A stretch of DNA of 64,000 bases from Labrys sp. WJW (GCF_001676615.1 NZ_LYXZ01000033.1:62001-126000); one strand, 5' to 3'. Shown: positions 42,445 through 51,800, counted from the stretch's first letter. Numbers and translations: made by a program. Notes: a model not told the origin generated them from the sequence alone.

Positions 42445-42639
42445 GATCATCCGGCCTATCAAAGAATCGACACAGAACCAGCTCAACAGGGTCGTGCATT
42501 CTCGCTATCCGACTTCCCCTACGGTATGCGGGATTGTCCGGCCGATTATCGCATGCGGCATTACGCTTCTTGCTGTCGCCACCTGCCTCGATCTGATATT
42601 GGCAGTACCTGTTAACTCTGACTGGGACCGGATGGACCG

Positions 42640-43221
42640 ATGAGATTTTCCGCGCTGGCAATTCTACCCTGTGCCCTGCTGCTGGCGTCGTGTGCGTCAT
42701 CGACTCGTCTTGGCGACGCCTTCGATTTCGGCAGCTCCCAACGTCCCCCGCCGGATGCCGGCCGGCCTGTACCGGCGCCGGAGCCGCTGATGGCGGCACC
42801 GACGGAGGACGTGACCTCCCAGCCCCTGCCGCCCGCCGGCGGGGAGGCGACGCCAGGCGGCACCGCTGCTGCGCCTTCCACTTCGCTTGCCCCGCCGAGC
42901 AATCAGGTCGCCGCCCTGCCGACGGCACCGCGCCCGTCCTCTACCAGCAGCATCTCCGGCAGCTGGAAGATCTCCGATGCCGCGCGCGGCAGCTGCAACA
43001 TCTCGCTGACGCGCCAGGCCCTGCTCGACGTCTACCGCGCCTCCCCCTCGGGCTGCCAGGCCGGTTCGCTCGCCAAGGTCAATGCCTGGCAGCAGCGCGG
43101 CCAGGAGATCGACCTGCTCGAGCCGGGTGGCCGCACGGCGGTGCGCCTGTTCCCGACGGGCGACGGCGCCTATGAAGGCGCGGCCACGCTGTCGGGCGCC
43201 AAGATCCGGATGACCCGCTAA
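42640..43221 (+). CDS. Omp19-like outer-membrane lipoprotein with Inh protease-inhibitor domain
   Basis: A 193-residue lipoprotein. Lipobox LLASC places the lipidated Cys at 18. A Pro/Ala/Thr-rich linker to about residue 105 is followed by an AprI/Inh beta-barrel domain: SISGSWKISDAARGSCNISL ... SGCQAGSLAKVNAWQQRGQE ... GRTAVRLFPTG, with two Cys that should form the conserved disulfide. Brucella Omp19 is the best known relative and inhibits host proteases. Function in this organism is inferred. An intrinsic terminator follows. Confidence 0.87.
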   Translation: MRFSALAILPCALLLASCASSTRLGDAFDFGSSQRPPPDAGRPVPAPEPLMAAPTEDVTSQPLPPAGGEATPGGTAAAPSTSLAPPSNQVAALPTAPRPSSTSSISGSWKISDAARGSCNISLTRQALLDVYRASPSGCQAGSLAKVNAWQQRGQEIDLLEPGGRTAVRLFPTGDGAYEGAATLSGAKIRMTR

Positions 43222-43247
43222 AGGGCTCTTTTAGCAAGCACATGCCG

Positions 43248-43280
43248 AAGGGCAGGCCCGAGGCCTGCCCTTTGTCTTTA
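43248..43280 (+). terminator. intrinsic terminator of the Omp19-like gene
   Basis: Ten-bp stem AAGGGCAGGC / GCCTGCCCTT with a CCGAG loop, followed by TTGTCTTTAT, 27 bp after the stop codon. Confidence 0.85.
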
Positions 43281-43333
43281 TATCCCGGCGAACAAGGAAC
43301 GGCAGGCCGGCGGACGAGCCGGCCCTGTCCAAC

Positions 43334-44266
43334 TCATCCCTGCACGGGCGCCCGCCCATAGGGATGGATCAGCGTGTCGTGTTCGGTGATGAAATAGCGC
43401 CGGGCTACATCCCAATAGCCGTTATAGACCAGGCCGCCATTCTCGCGAATCACCCGCTCGCGATTGGCGCGGTACCAGGCCGGGATCTCGTACCAGGGCA
43501 TCATCGGATTGTCGTGATGCACGACATGCAGATTGTTGTAGAGGAAGAGCAGTCCGAAGACCGGCGCGTTCTCGACGATGGCCGTACGCTCTTCCACCTC
43601 GTTCTCGGCACGGTGCTCGGCGAAGGAACGCACCAGCATCAGCGCCGTAGCCGGATAGACGATCGCTGCAAAATAGATCAGCGGATTGAGATCGCATATC
43701 AGCACCAGCCAGGCCAGCACGACCAAGAGTTGCAGGGCATGGCTGGTCCAGATTCGGCGATGCATCGGCTCGCCATTCCACACGGCGCGGGCTTCGCGCA
43801 TGAGGAAGGTCGACATCGCCCGCGCCGGACCGATGGTCATCCGGCCGAGGAAGGTGGAATTGGCGCGGATCGCCCAGGCATGGAAGCGGCCGAGCCGGTC
43901 CCACTGCTCCTGCGTCCAGTAATGTGATTCGGGATCGTCGAGCGGGTCGGTCAGCCGCTCGTCCCGGTGATGCAGCAGATGGCTGATGCGATAGGATTCA
44001 TAGGGCAGCCACAAAAGCAGTGGCCAGCAGCCGATCCAGCGGTTGAGGGTGCGGTTCGTGGTCGGATGGCCGTGAATGATCTCATGCTGGAGGGAGGCGT
44101 GCCAGGCGACCGTCCAGGCCCCGAGCGGCATCCAGATCCAGAGCGGAATTGCCGCATGGAAATAGGTTAATACCCCCCAAAGACTATAGATTATAGACGC
44201 AAGAACGATGGTCGGCCACTCGACCGCCTTCCGTCTCCGCCGCGCCTCAATCTCAGCCTTACGCAT
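43334..44266 (-). CDS. membrane fatty acid desaturase-like protein
   Basis: A 310-residue di-iron membrane enzyme. The three histidine boxes are HEIIHGH, HLLHHRD and HVVHHD, with four hydrophobic segments around them. It should introduce a double bond or hydroxyl into an acyl chain or a similar lipid. The long N-terminal basic stretch (MRKAEIEARRRRKAVEW) is cytoplasmic. It is transcribed divergently from a helix-turn-helix regulator across a 152-bp AT-rich gap. Confidence 0.9.
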   Translation of the reverse strand: MRKAEIEARRRRKAVEWPTIVLASIIYSLWGVLTYFHAAIPLWIWMPLGAWTVAWHASLQHEIIHGHPTTNRTLNRWIGCWPLLLWLPYESYRISHLLHHRDERLTDPLDDPESHYWTQEQWDRLGRFHAWAIRANSTFLGRMTIGPARAMSTFLMREARAVWNGEPMHRRIWTSHALQLLVVLAWLVLICDLNPLIYFAAIVYPATALMLVRSFAEHRAENEVEERTAIVENAPVFGLLFLYNNLHVVHHDNPMMPWYEIPAWYRANRERVIRENGGLVYNGYWDVARRYFITEHDTLIHPYGRAPVQG

Positions 44267-44313
44267 TCAAATCACTCCATAATTACAGTGATGATGCGGC
44301 GAAAGCCTAAATC

Positions 44314-44328
44314 ACACAAGGATTGTGT
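44314..44328. promoter_or_regulatory. dyad in the desaturase-regulator gap
   Basis: ACACAA-GGA-TTGTGT is a perfect 15-bp dyad between divergent genes. The 44267-44418 gap is AT-rich, with TTGACA (44341-44346) and a TATTATAA stretch (44395-44402). It is the best candidate site for the adjacent regulator, but no consensus is known to me. Confidence 0.4.
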
Positions 44329-44418
44329 TGTCGCATAACATTGACATTTGTCGTCCAATAATCTCTCTTGTAGATAATTTCATTGTTTGTTGACTATTAT
44401 AAACATCCAGGGCAGAAA

Positions 44419-45267
44419 ATGGCACATCCTACCGCGGCACAGAGCTTTCGCGACCGGCTCGAGCGGGTCATCGCCCAGACGGGCCTCAACCAGGCGGGCT
44501 TTGCCCGCCATGTCGGCATCGACCGTTCCACCCTGTCGCAATTGCTGTCGGCGGATAACGACCGCCTGCCCAGGGCCGAGACCCTGGCCGCCATCGCCAA
44601 GGGGTGCCGCATCTCGATCGACTGGCTGCTCGGCCTCAGCCAGCGCGAGCAGATCGGCGCCGAACTGGTGGAAGCCGTGCTGACCATCGAGACGCAGGCC
44701 CATGCCCCCTTCAACGAGCGCTTCCTGCGCTGGCACGCCGAGGCAGCCGGACGCAAGCTGCGCACCGTGCCGATGAGCTTTCCCGACTTCCTGAAGACGG
44801 ACGAGGTCATGCAATTCGAATATGCGGCAGCGCTCGGCCTCGATTCCAACCCGGCCCTGGCCGAACGCAGACGGCTGATCATCGCGTCGATCCGCGATGG
44901 CGGCGAGATGGAAGCCTGTGTCTCCGTTCAGGCACTGGAACTCTTCGCGCGGGGCCAGGCCCAATGGGAAGGCTTCGACATCGCCGGCCGCCGGGCCCAG
45001 TTCAACACCATGGCCGCCTTGGTGGAGGAGCTCTATCCGACACTTCGGCTCAACTTATACGATCTCAGGCAGACCTATTCGGCGCCCTTCACCATCTATG
45101 GCAATTCGCGTGCCGCCGTTTATCTCGGGCCGACCTATCTGGTCCTCAATGCCAGCGAGCATATCCGCATGCTGACGCGCCGTTTCGAGGACATCGTGCG
45201 TACCGCCACGGTGCAGCCCCATGTCGCGGCCACCTATCTGCGCGACCTCGGCGCCTCTCTCGACTGA
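44419..45267 (+). CDS. XRE-like helix-turn-helix regulator with large C-terminal sensor domain
   Basis: A 282-residue protein. Residues 10-75 form an XRE helix-turn-helix (RLERVIAQTGLNQAGFARHV, GIDRSTLSQLLS, ETLAAIAKGCRISIDWLLGL). The remaining 200 residues have no named domain, but contain RAAVYLGPTYLVLNASEHIRML near the end. ATG at 44419; an upstream TTG at 44383 is in frame but lies in the promoter region. It is divergent from the desaturase, which it probably controls in response to a lipid or other ligand. Confidence 0.85.
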   Translation: MAHPTAAQSFRDRLERVIAQTGLNQAGFARHVGIDRSTLSQLLSADNDRLPRAETLAAIAKGCRISIDWLLGLSQREQIGAELVEAVLTIETQAHAPFNERFLRWHAEAAGRKLRTVPMSFPDFLKTDEVMQFEYAAALGLDSNPALAERRRLIIASIRDGGEMEACVSVQALELFARGQAQWEGFDIAGRRAQFNTMAALVEELYPTLRLNLYDLRQTYSAPFTIYGNSRAAVYLGPTYLVLNASEHIRMLTRRFEDIVRTATVQPHVAATYLRDLGASLD

Positions 45268-45410
45268 GCGGAATTGGCTGGAACGGCAACCGGAGCGAGG
45301 GCAGGCCAGGGGGCCAGCGGGGACGAGAGCCGCATGTTTCACGCAAGATGAACGCCACGTGAACGAGGGCTTGCACGATTGTTCACACAAACCCGGTTAT
45401 GGTCCGCCTC

Positions 45411-45520
45411 AAGTAAAGGGCATTCGCGACTGAATGCTCGATTGTCCCAACTCTTTGTTTCAAAGCCTCTTTGCGGTTGCTGGTGTTTCCGGCCAGTCAT
45501 ACACCGCTCTAGGATCCGGT
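45411..45520. repeat. R1 repeat, copy 7 (reversed, degenerate)
   Basis: Contains GGCATTCGCGACTGAATGC (hairpin 2), CTCTTTGTTTCAAAGCCTC (linker complement), CTTTGCGGTTGCTG and the GTGTTTCCGGCCAGTC string shared with the 12.3 kb copy. It ends 13 bp before the start of the next gene. The 45268-45410 part of the gap shows nothing else. Confidence 0.55.
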
Positions 45521-45533
45521 CTGGAGAAGCTTC

Positions 45534-46019
45534 ATGCCCTGCCGAGCCCTTTTGGGGGTGATTGCCGGTCTGGCCCTCCTGACTCTGGGCCTTCAGACCG
45601 ATGTGAATGCCGCCTTCGCGCAAAATTCGCTGAACAATTACGCCCAGACGCCGCAGCAGGTGCCGGCCTTGGGGCGCAATCGAGGCCTTCCCCAGGCTCC
45701 CGACGAGGTCGGCCAGGGACCGGACCAAGGACAGAGCCAAGAACCGGACATGGCAGGCAACCCGCGCCTGCTGCCGCCGCGCGCCATCATCTCCAGCCTG
45801 GCCGGGCGCGGATACCGCAATGTCGTCATCAAGCGGGTACGCGGCGACAGCTATATCGCGGAGGCGGAGGGTTCGGAAGGCGGGCGCGTGCTCATCGTCA
45901 TCGACGGCCATACCACCGAAATTACGGGATTGCGGCAATTGGGCTGGGCTCGCCCTCCCCGGCAGTGGGACAATGACAGCTGGGTCCCGCCGCGTCCCTG
46001 GAGTGGTCCACGCTGGTAG
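45534..46019 (+). CDS. secreted protein of unknown function, possibly PepSY-like
   Basis: A 161-residue protein with a signal peptide (MPCRALLGVIAGLALLTLGL ... NAAFAQ). After a Gln/Pro-rich linker, residues about 80-140 (RAIISSLAGRGYRNVVIKRV, SYIAEAEGSEGGRVLIVIDG) look like a single PepSY-type alpha-beta unit, but this is weak. A Trp/Pro-rich tail (RPWSGPRW) ends the protein. GGAGAAG lies upstream of the ATG. Periplasmic. Confidence 0.7.
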   Translation: MPCRALLGVIAGLALLTLGLQTDVNAAFAQNSLNNYAQTPQQVPALGRNRGLPQAPDEVGQGPDQGQSQEPDMAGNPRLLPPRAIISSLAGRGYRNVVIKRVRGDSYIAEAEGSEGGRVLIVIDGHTTEITGLRQLGWARPPRQWDNDSWVPPRPWSGPRW

Positions 46020-46078
46020 GCTCGAGCCACGGTTCAGTTCACGGCTCGATAGCTCGGCGTGCTCCGGAGCGGTCCGGC

Positions 46079-46116
46079 AGCCCGCCTGCGCCCCCGGCGC
46101 GGGCGGGCTCGTTATT
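46079..46116 (+). terminator. GC-rich terminator-like hairpin
   Basis: AGCCCGCC-T-GCGCC pairs with GGCGC-G-GGCGGGCT around a CCC loop, followed by CGTTATTTG. It lies 60 bp after the previous stop codon. Confidence 0.55.
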
Positions 46117-46153
46117 TGACGCTGCCGAAGCAAAAGATGCTAAGGAGCAAGTC

Positions 46154-47110
46154 ATGCTCCAGCCAACAGGCCCCCGCCTCCACGACAGCCCCGACAATCC
46201 TTGCCCGGCCGGCGCCATCGTCGAGGCCCTCACCACCCGGGACGGCATCACGCTGCGTACGGCGCGCTGGCCCTCGCTGTCGCCGCATCCCAGGGGAACG
46301 GTCTGCCTGTTCCAGGGGCGCTCCGAATTCATCGAGAAATATTTCGAGCTCATCCGCGACTTGCGGGCGCGGGGCTTTGCCGTAGCAACCCTCGACTGGC
46401 GGGGGCAAGGCGGGTCCGACCGCCTGCTGCGCGACGGGCGCCTCGGCCATATCGACGATTTCGGCGATTTCGGGCCGGATCTCGACGCCTTCATGCGCAA
46501 GATCGCCTTGCCCGAATGCCCCAGCCCCTTCTATGCGCTGGCCCATTCGATGGGAGGCGCCATCCTGTTCGCCAATCTGCCGCCCGGCTCGATCTGGTTC
46601 GACCGGCTCGTCGTTACGGCGCCCATGATCGAGATCGACCGCAAACCGCCCGGTGCGCGCTGGCTCGCCCGTGTCCTCGGCGGGCTCGGGCTGGGACGGC
46701 TGATCGTGCCGGGCTGGTCGCCCCGTCCGGTCGGGCTCAAGCCTTTCGACGGCAATCCGGTGACCTCGGACAAGGCCCGCTATGAACGCGCCGCCCGCAT
46801 CGCCCGCGACGCGCCCGAGCTTGCCATCGGGGGGCCGACGATCGGCTGGGTCCGCGCTGCCTTCCGGGTGATGGACCGGCTGGCCGATCCCCGCTTCGGG
46901 GCTGACTGGCGTGTCCCCACCCTGATCCTGCTGGCGGGCGACGATCACGTCGTCTCCTCGCCGGCCGCCCAGCATTTCGCGGCCAAGCTCTATGCCACCC
47001 GGACCCTGACCCTGCCCGGCTCGCGCCACGAGATCACCCAGGAACGCGACGCCATCCGCGAGGCCTTCTGGGCCGCCTTCGACGCCTTCATTCCCGGCAC
47101 GCAGGCGTAA
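46154..47110 (+). CDS. alpha/beta hydrolase, lysophospholipase/monoacylglycerol lipase-like
   Basis: A 318-residue serine hydrolase (Hydrolase_4/S33 type). The oxyanion region is GTVCLFQGRSEFIEKYFE, the nucleophile is Ser in ALAHSMGGAIL, and the acid and base are in LILLAGDDHVVSS and LPGSRHEITQE. RBS AAGGAGCAAG upstream. PldB-like lipase activity is typical of the family; the substrate is not known. Its stop codon is overlapped by a MITE-like element. Confidence 0.9.
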   Translation: MLQPTGPRLHDSPDNPCPAGAIVEALTTRDGITLRTARWPSLSPHPRGTVCLFQGRSEFIEKYFELIRDLRARGFAVATLDWRGQGGSDRLLRDGRLGHIDDFGDFGPDLDAFMRKIALPECPSPFYALAHSMGGAILFANLPPGSIWFDRLVVTAPMIEIDRKPPGARWLARVLGGLGLGRLIVPGWSPRPVGLKPFDGNPVTSDKARYERAARIARDAPELAIGGPTIGWVRAAFRVMDRLADPRFGADWRVPTLILLAGDDHVVSSPAAQHFAAKLYATRTLTLPGSRHEITQERDAIREAFWAAFDAFIPGTQA

Positions 47111-47215
47111 TACCAACCCACGGAATGCCTGACTTGTCATCCCCGGCTGAGCGTAGCGAGGGGAATGACAGCGTTCCATCCACACGCAACGGTCAAGATA
47201 TATGAAGGTTGGTAT
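47110..47215. mobile_element. 106-bp MITE-like element with 9-bp terminal inverted repeats
   Basis: Terminal repeats ATACCAACC (47110-47118) and GGTTGGTAT (47207-47215) enclose a core with TGTCATCCCC...GGGGAATGACA (a R6-related dyad). There is no coding capacity. The left end supplies the last base of the hydrolase stop codon. A R3 palindrome follows five bases later. Confidence 0.6.
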
Positions 47216-47219
47216 AAGT

Positions 47220-47297
47220 CTGGGACTGCAGGTGTCTCGCCTGCCCTTGGCAGCGCAAGGCCGGATGGGAAAAGCAGGCGAGACGCCTGCGGCCCAG
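47220..47297. repeat. R3 nested palindrome, copy 1
   Basis: Left arm CTGGGACTGCAGGTGTCTCG and on to 47244; right arm GCAGGCGAGACGCCTGCGGC and on to 47297. Each arm is also palindromic in itself (GCAGGCG-x3-CGCCTGC). A near-identical element lies at 53.7 kb. Located between convergent genes. Confidence 0.75.
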
Positions 47298-47304
47298 AAT
47301 ATCC

Positions 47305-48093
47305 TCAGCCCTGTGCCTGCAGCAGGGAAAGCGCTGCCGCATGCACGCGCGCATCGCCTGCCGCGACGATGCGGCCGCCGGCCTGGGCGGGACCGCCGTC
47401 CCAGGTGGTGATGACGCCGCCGGCGCCTTCCACGATCGGGATCAGAGCGGTGATGTCGTAGGGCTGGAGATTGGCTTCGATCACCAGATCGACCAGGCCC
47501 ATCGCCAGCATGGCATAGGCATAGCAATCGCCGCCATAGCGCGAGAGCTTCACCTTCTCTTCCACGGCAGAGAAGAGTGCCCGGTCGGGCTCGGCCATCA
47601 GGCGGGGGCTGGTGGTGTAGAGCACGGCGTCCGCGAGGCTCGCGCAGGAGCGGGTGCGCATGGCGCGCTCACCGCCGGGGCCGCGATATTTGGCCGAGCC
47701 GCCATCGCCCGAAAAACGTTCGCGCGTGAAGGGCTGATGCATCATGCCATAGCAGGGCTGACCGTTGCGCAGGAGGCCGATCAGCGTGCCCCAGCCGACC
47801 ATGCCGGAGATGAAGGATTTGGTGCCGTCGATCGGATCGAGCACCCAGACGAATTCGGCATCGAGGCGCTCGGAGCCGTATTCCTCGCCCATCACGCCAT
47901 GGCTGGGAAACATCGCCCGGATCTTCTGGCGGATCACCGCCTCGGCGCCGCGGTCGGCCTCGGTGACGGGATCGAAATTGCCGCCGCCGGACTTGTCTTC
48001 CGTGGCCAGGGCCGAACGGAAGAAAGGCAGGATCGTGGTGCCCGAAACATTGGCGAGCTCATCCACGAAGGCTTCGAAATCCACCGGTGCCAT
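47305..48093 (-). CDS. hisN: histidinol-phosphatase, inositol-monophosphatase type
   Basis: A 262-residue Mg-dependent phosphatase. Metal ligands are in GEEYGSE, WVLDPIDGTKSFI and YGGDCYAYAMLAMG; the C-terminal PYDITALIPIVEGAGG is the family's substrate segment. The features fit the actinobacterial/alphaproteobacterial HisN that removes phosphate from histidinol phosphate. Inositol monophosphatase is the alternative. Upstream lies a double R1 repeat. Confidence 0.9.
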   Translation of the reverse strand: MAPVDFEAFVDELANVSGTTILPFFRSALATEDKSGGGNFDPVTEADRGAEAVIRQKIRAMFPSHGVMGEEYGSERLDAEFVWVLDPIDGTKSFISGMVGWGTLIGLLRNGQPCYGMMHQPFTRERFSGDGGSAKYRGPGGERAMRTRSCASLADAVLYTTSPRLMAEPDRALFSAVEEKVKLSRYGGDCYAYAMLAMGLVDLVIEANLQPYDITALIPIVEGAGGVITTWDGGPAQAGGRIVAAGDARVHAAALSLLQAQG

Positions 48094-48137
48094 CTTTTTC
48101 TCCGCGCGGCCAGAGCGCTTCGTCTGCGCCGGTCTCC

Positions 48138-48345
48138 CCTAGAGCAAAACGCGTTCAGGCGTGAACGCTTTTTCCTCTAGCTCGTTGATCCGACGCGTCT
48201 TTGCGATTCTTGGTGATTCCACCAAATCGCAAGACGCTTTAGAGCCTTTTGCGTTCCGGCGAAATCGCCGGGGCACGCAAAGGCATGTCAACGAGGAGTT
48301 GGAGCAAAGCGCGTCTCGGTCTGAACGGGCTCTGCTCTAGAGCAG
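48138..48345. repeat. two R1 repeats head to head (copies 8 and 9)
   Basis: The reversed copy (48138-48244) reads CTAGAGCAAAACGCGTTCAG, AACGCTTTTTCCTCTAGCTC, then hairpin 1 GCGTCTTTGCGATT / AATCGCAAGACGC. The forward copy (about 48241-48345) reads GCCTTTTGCGTTCCGGCG / GCACGCAAAGGC, GAGGAGTTGGAGCAAAGCGC and GGGCTCTGCTCTAGAGC. With a terminator this accounts for the 370-bp gap upstream of hisN; no gene is seen in it. Confidence 0.75.
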
Positions 48346-48370
48346 ATTCCCGCCGGAGCAAACCGGTTTT

Positions 48371-48402
48371 TGAAAATGAAAACCCCGCCTCGCGGCGGGG
48401 TT
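48371..48402 (-). terminator. intrinsic terminator of the small Tyr-rich secreted gene
   Basis: On the minus strand AACCCCGCC-GCGA-GGCGGGGTT is followed by TTCATTTTCA. It lies about 60 bp after the stop codon at 48464. Confidence 0.65.
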
Positions 48403-48463
48403 CCGGGGCCCGGCTGCCAGCCGCCTGTCGGGGCCGGTGCCGGGACGCTACCGTGAAATTCGA

Positions 48464-48775
48464 TTAGCGGCAGACGCGCACGCGCTCGACATGATAGCCG
48501 TAGTCGTACTGGTTCGGCACGCGCTGGCGCTCGAACCAGCAGCGGGGCTGCACATAGACCGGAGCGGGCTCGTAATAGCCGTCATCATAATCATAGCCGC
48601 GATCACGGTTTGACAGCGCGCCGCCCAAGAGCAGGCCGCCGACGAGGCCGGCTGCCGCACCGCCGGCGAAGGCGCCGCCACGGCCATAGCGAGCTTCGGC
48701 GGTGCCGGTGGTCGCCATCGAGGCACCGGCAACAGTGGCAACAACCAGGGCCGATGCGAGAATTTTCTTCAACAT
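48464..48775 (-). CDS. small secreted Gly/Tyr-rich protein
   Basis: A 103-residue protein. Signal peptide (MLKKILASALVVATVAGASM ... AEA), then a glycine-zipper-like hydrophobic segment GRGGAFAGGAAAGLVGGLLL, then a Tyr/Asp-rich tail with RCWFERQRVPNQYDYGYHVE and Cys near the end. The start was set by GAGGAA six bases upstream. Such proteins are common in Hyphomicrobiales envelopes, but no role is known. Confidence 0.75.
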   Translation of the reverse strand: MLKKILASALVVATVAGASMATTGTAEARYGRGGAFAGGAAAGLVGGLLLGGALSNRDRGYDYDDGYYEPAPVYVQPRCWFERQRVPNQYDYGYHVERVRVCR

Positions 48776-48893
48776 GATCAATTCCTCACGGAGGGGCGCT
48801 CCAGAAGCGCCACCATCGGTAGCTGCTTTGTGCCCTTGAACTCATGGGATGCACTTTAGGGGGTACAAGCTGAATGGACTATGAACGCTTCCG

Positions 48894-51800
48894 TCAGCTT
48901 TCGGACGGATTTTGCGGGTCCAGCGCGACGATGTCGACGGCCGGCCCCAGGCGTTCGCGGGCGATCTCCATCACATGGCGGTGGTGGGTGAACAGGATCT
49001 TCTGGAGCCCCGATTCCTTGGCCGCCAGTACCTGCAGCGCAGCGGCGACGCGCTCTTCGTCGAAGGTCATCACCAAATCGTCGCCGACGAAAGGCGGTAC
49101 CTCGCGCCGTGCCGCCATGGCTTCGAGATGGGCGAGGCGGAGCGACAGATAGAGCTGGTCCCGCGTGCCCTCGCTCAGGCCGCCGATGTCGGTGGTGCCC
49201 CCATCGGGCCGGCGCGCGGCAAGGCGCAGCCTGTCGGCCTCGTCATAGAGCGTGGCGATGCCGGCAAAGCCGCCAGCCGTGATGGTGGCGAACAGGCCGC
49301 CCGCCCGCGCAATCAATGGCCCCTGCTCGGAACGGAGCTGGCGTTCCAGCCCTGCCTCCAGCAGCAGGGAGGCCGTCTTCAGCACCAGATAGTCATGGGT
49401 GATGCGGGCAAGGTCGCTGCGGGCATCCTCCAGCGCCTGGGCGGCCCCGGCCGCGCCGGCCTCCCGCTCGATCGCCTCGCGCCGCCGCCGCAAGTCCCCG
49501 AGGGTGAGAGCCGCCTGCTTGTCCGCTTCGATCAGGCCGTTGAGCTCGGCCTGCACGGCCTCGCTCTCGCCCGCGGCCTCGTCGATGCCGATCTCGGCCG
49601 CCTCGGCCCGCAACGCGCCCTCTTCCAGGCCATCGCCCTGCCCGCCGAGTTCGGCCCGCGCTGCGGCGAGTTCGCGCTCGAGGCCGGCGCGCAGCGTGAG
49701 ATCGGCGGCAAGCGCGGCAAGCCCTGCGGCCTCGCAGCCAGCCGTAGCGGCCAGTCCGGCAATGGCTTCGTCATGGCCTGTTTGAGCCGCCTCCGCCTTG
49801 GCCAGCGCGGCGCGGTAGCGATCCAGGCCCTCCCGTGCGGTGCGCCGCCGGATCGCCGCGTCGCGAGCCGCCGTCAGCGCCGCCATCAGGCCGAAAGCGG
49901 TCTCCGCCGGCTCGCCGCTCGCCTCGGAAGGGAGCTTGTCGACCAGGCCGGCGGCCCGCTGCGCGAAGGTTGTGCGATCGTCGAGAATGCTGGCGATCCG
50001 GTGCTCCAGGCTGCCGAGCTGGGCCAGCTTGCCCTGCGCGGCGATCCACAGCTCACTCGCCTTGGCGGCTTCCTGGGGGCTCGCCTCCGGTGCCAGCCCG
50101 AGAACGGCGAGCGCCGCCACCCAATCCGACTGGGTGGCGGCACGCGCGGCCTCGGCCGCTTCCTGCGATTTTTCGGCCCGGGCAAGCTCGGCCCGGCTCG
50201 CTTCGAGTTGATCGGCGAGCGAGCGGGCCTCCCGAGCGCCGAGTTCGAGCGCGGCGAGACCATCCTCGATCAGCCGCGCAAGGCTGGGCAGGCTTTGCGT
50301 CGACGCACCGGCAATGCCGATTTCGACGGCAAGCGCCTCGAGGCCGGGCCGCTCCCCGGACAGACGCCGCTGGCCCCGCTCGATCCTGAGTTCCAGATCC
50401 CGCAGCGCCTGGCGTTCCTCGCGCAGCCGGGCGAGCTCCGCCAGAAAGCGGCGCATCGCTGCTGGCGTCCCCGCCTGGCAGCCGAGCGGTGCGAACAGGG
50501 TCTGCCAGGCCTGACCGACCTGCTCGCTTTCCCGCAAACGCGCCGCGATCCCGGCCTCGGTCTGGGCAAGAGCCGCAGCATCCTTGTCGCGCGTCCGACG
50601 AACCACCTCTCGTCGAGCCAGATGCTCGGCCTGCGCCAGCCTGCGGTCGGCAAGGTCGTCCACGGCAGCGACGATCTTGCGATAGGCCTTCGCTGCCGCC
50701 GCCGAGGGTTGGCTGAGGACGGCCTCGAACAAAGCATCGCGCTCCGACCGTTCGCGGGCCAGCATGGCATCGTCGATCAGTCCATCCCTGCCCTCGGCCT
50801 GGGCCAGGAGCGCGTCGGCTTCTGCCAGGGCCTCCCGCAGCCGCCGGACTTCGGCTTCCTGTTCCCGGGCCGTGCTCTCCAGAGCCGCCAGGGCCCGCTC
50901 AGCCTGGGTGATCGCCTCCTCGGACGGCTCGCGCCAGACCCAGAGCTTGTGCTCGTCCGGCACGGCCGGCGACAACCGGGCCAACCTGTCTTGCTGGAGG
51001 GCGCGGCGCCGTGCCAACTCGCCTTCCTGCTCCTCGATGGTGCCGGCTTCCGCCAAAACGGGCTGCATGGCTTTCAGGCGCTGGCGCAGGGGACTGGGAT
51101 CGGCGCTCGCCTGGACGGCAGCCGTCTTGCGGTGCAGTGCCTCGATCGTTTCGCGGGCCCGTTCAGCGGCGCGAGCGCTTTCGCCCGCCTCCCGCTCGAT
51201 CTCGCGCCGGCGTTCGGCCAGCACGCGGATACGTTCGAGGGCAAGGTCATCCGGGCTCAGGGCCGAAAGGGCGGCCCGATCCTTCTGACCGAGCCGGCGG
51301 GCGAGACCGTCGAGGTCATCGGCGATTTCCCGTGCCTCCGCCTCCCGGCGCGGCAGGTCCAGCATCGCCTTGGCCAGGGCGGCGCGCTCCTCGTTGAGGG
51401 CCGTGATCGCCTCGCCTGCCGCCAGCACATCGTCATCGACGGTGATCGCAGCCAGGGCCCGCTCGGCATCGTCCACCTCGCGCGCCAGGCGGGCCATGGC
51501 CTCGCGGCCGGTCTCGGCCCGGGCCAGCGCCCCCTCGATCTCGGCGGCAAAACCATCGGGCAGATCCGGCCGAGCCTCGAGAGCAGCCAGGGCCGCCTCG
51601 GCCTTGCCGATCCGGGCGAGCAGGGGAGCGACGCGGCGGACGCGATCGATGCGGGCACGCCGGATTCCGGCCTGGCGCAGCTGCTCGGCCAGGGCACGCG
51701 CCCGCGCTTCCCCGGCCTCGATCTCGGTTTCGAGCGATCGCACGTCGTCGGCTCGCAGCGACTGCTCGCGCAGCGCCCGGCGGGCCTGATCGTAGCGCTC

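Noticed and set aside
44383..44418. Longer N-terminus of the XRE regulator from TTG 44383
   Set aside because: The extra 12 codons are AT-rich promoter-like DNA with no ribosome-binding site; ATG 44419 begins at a natural helix-turn-helix N-terminus.
47110..47297. Possible CRISPR-like repeat cluster
   Set aside because: The repeats are palindromic, unequal, and not regularly spaced; no spacers and no cas genes.
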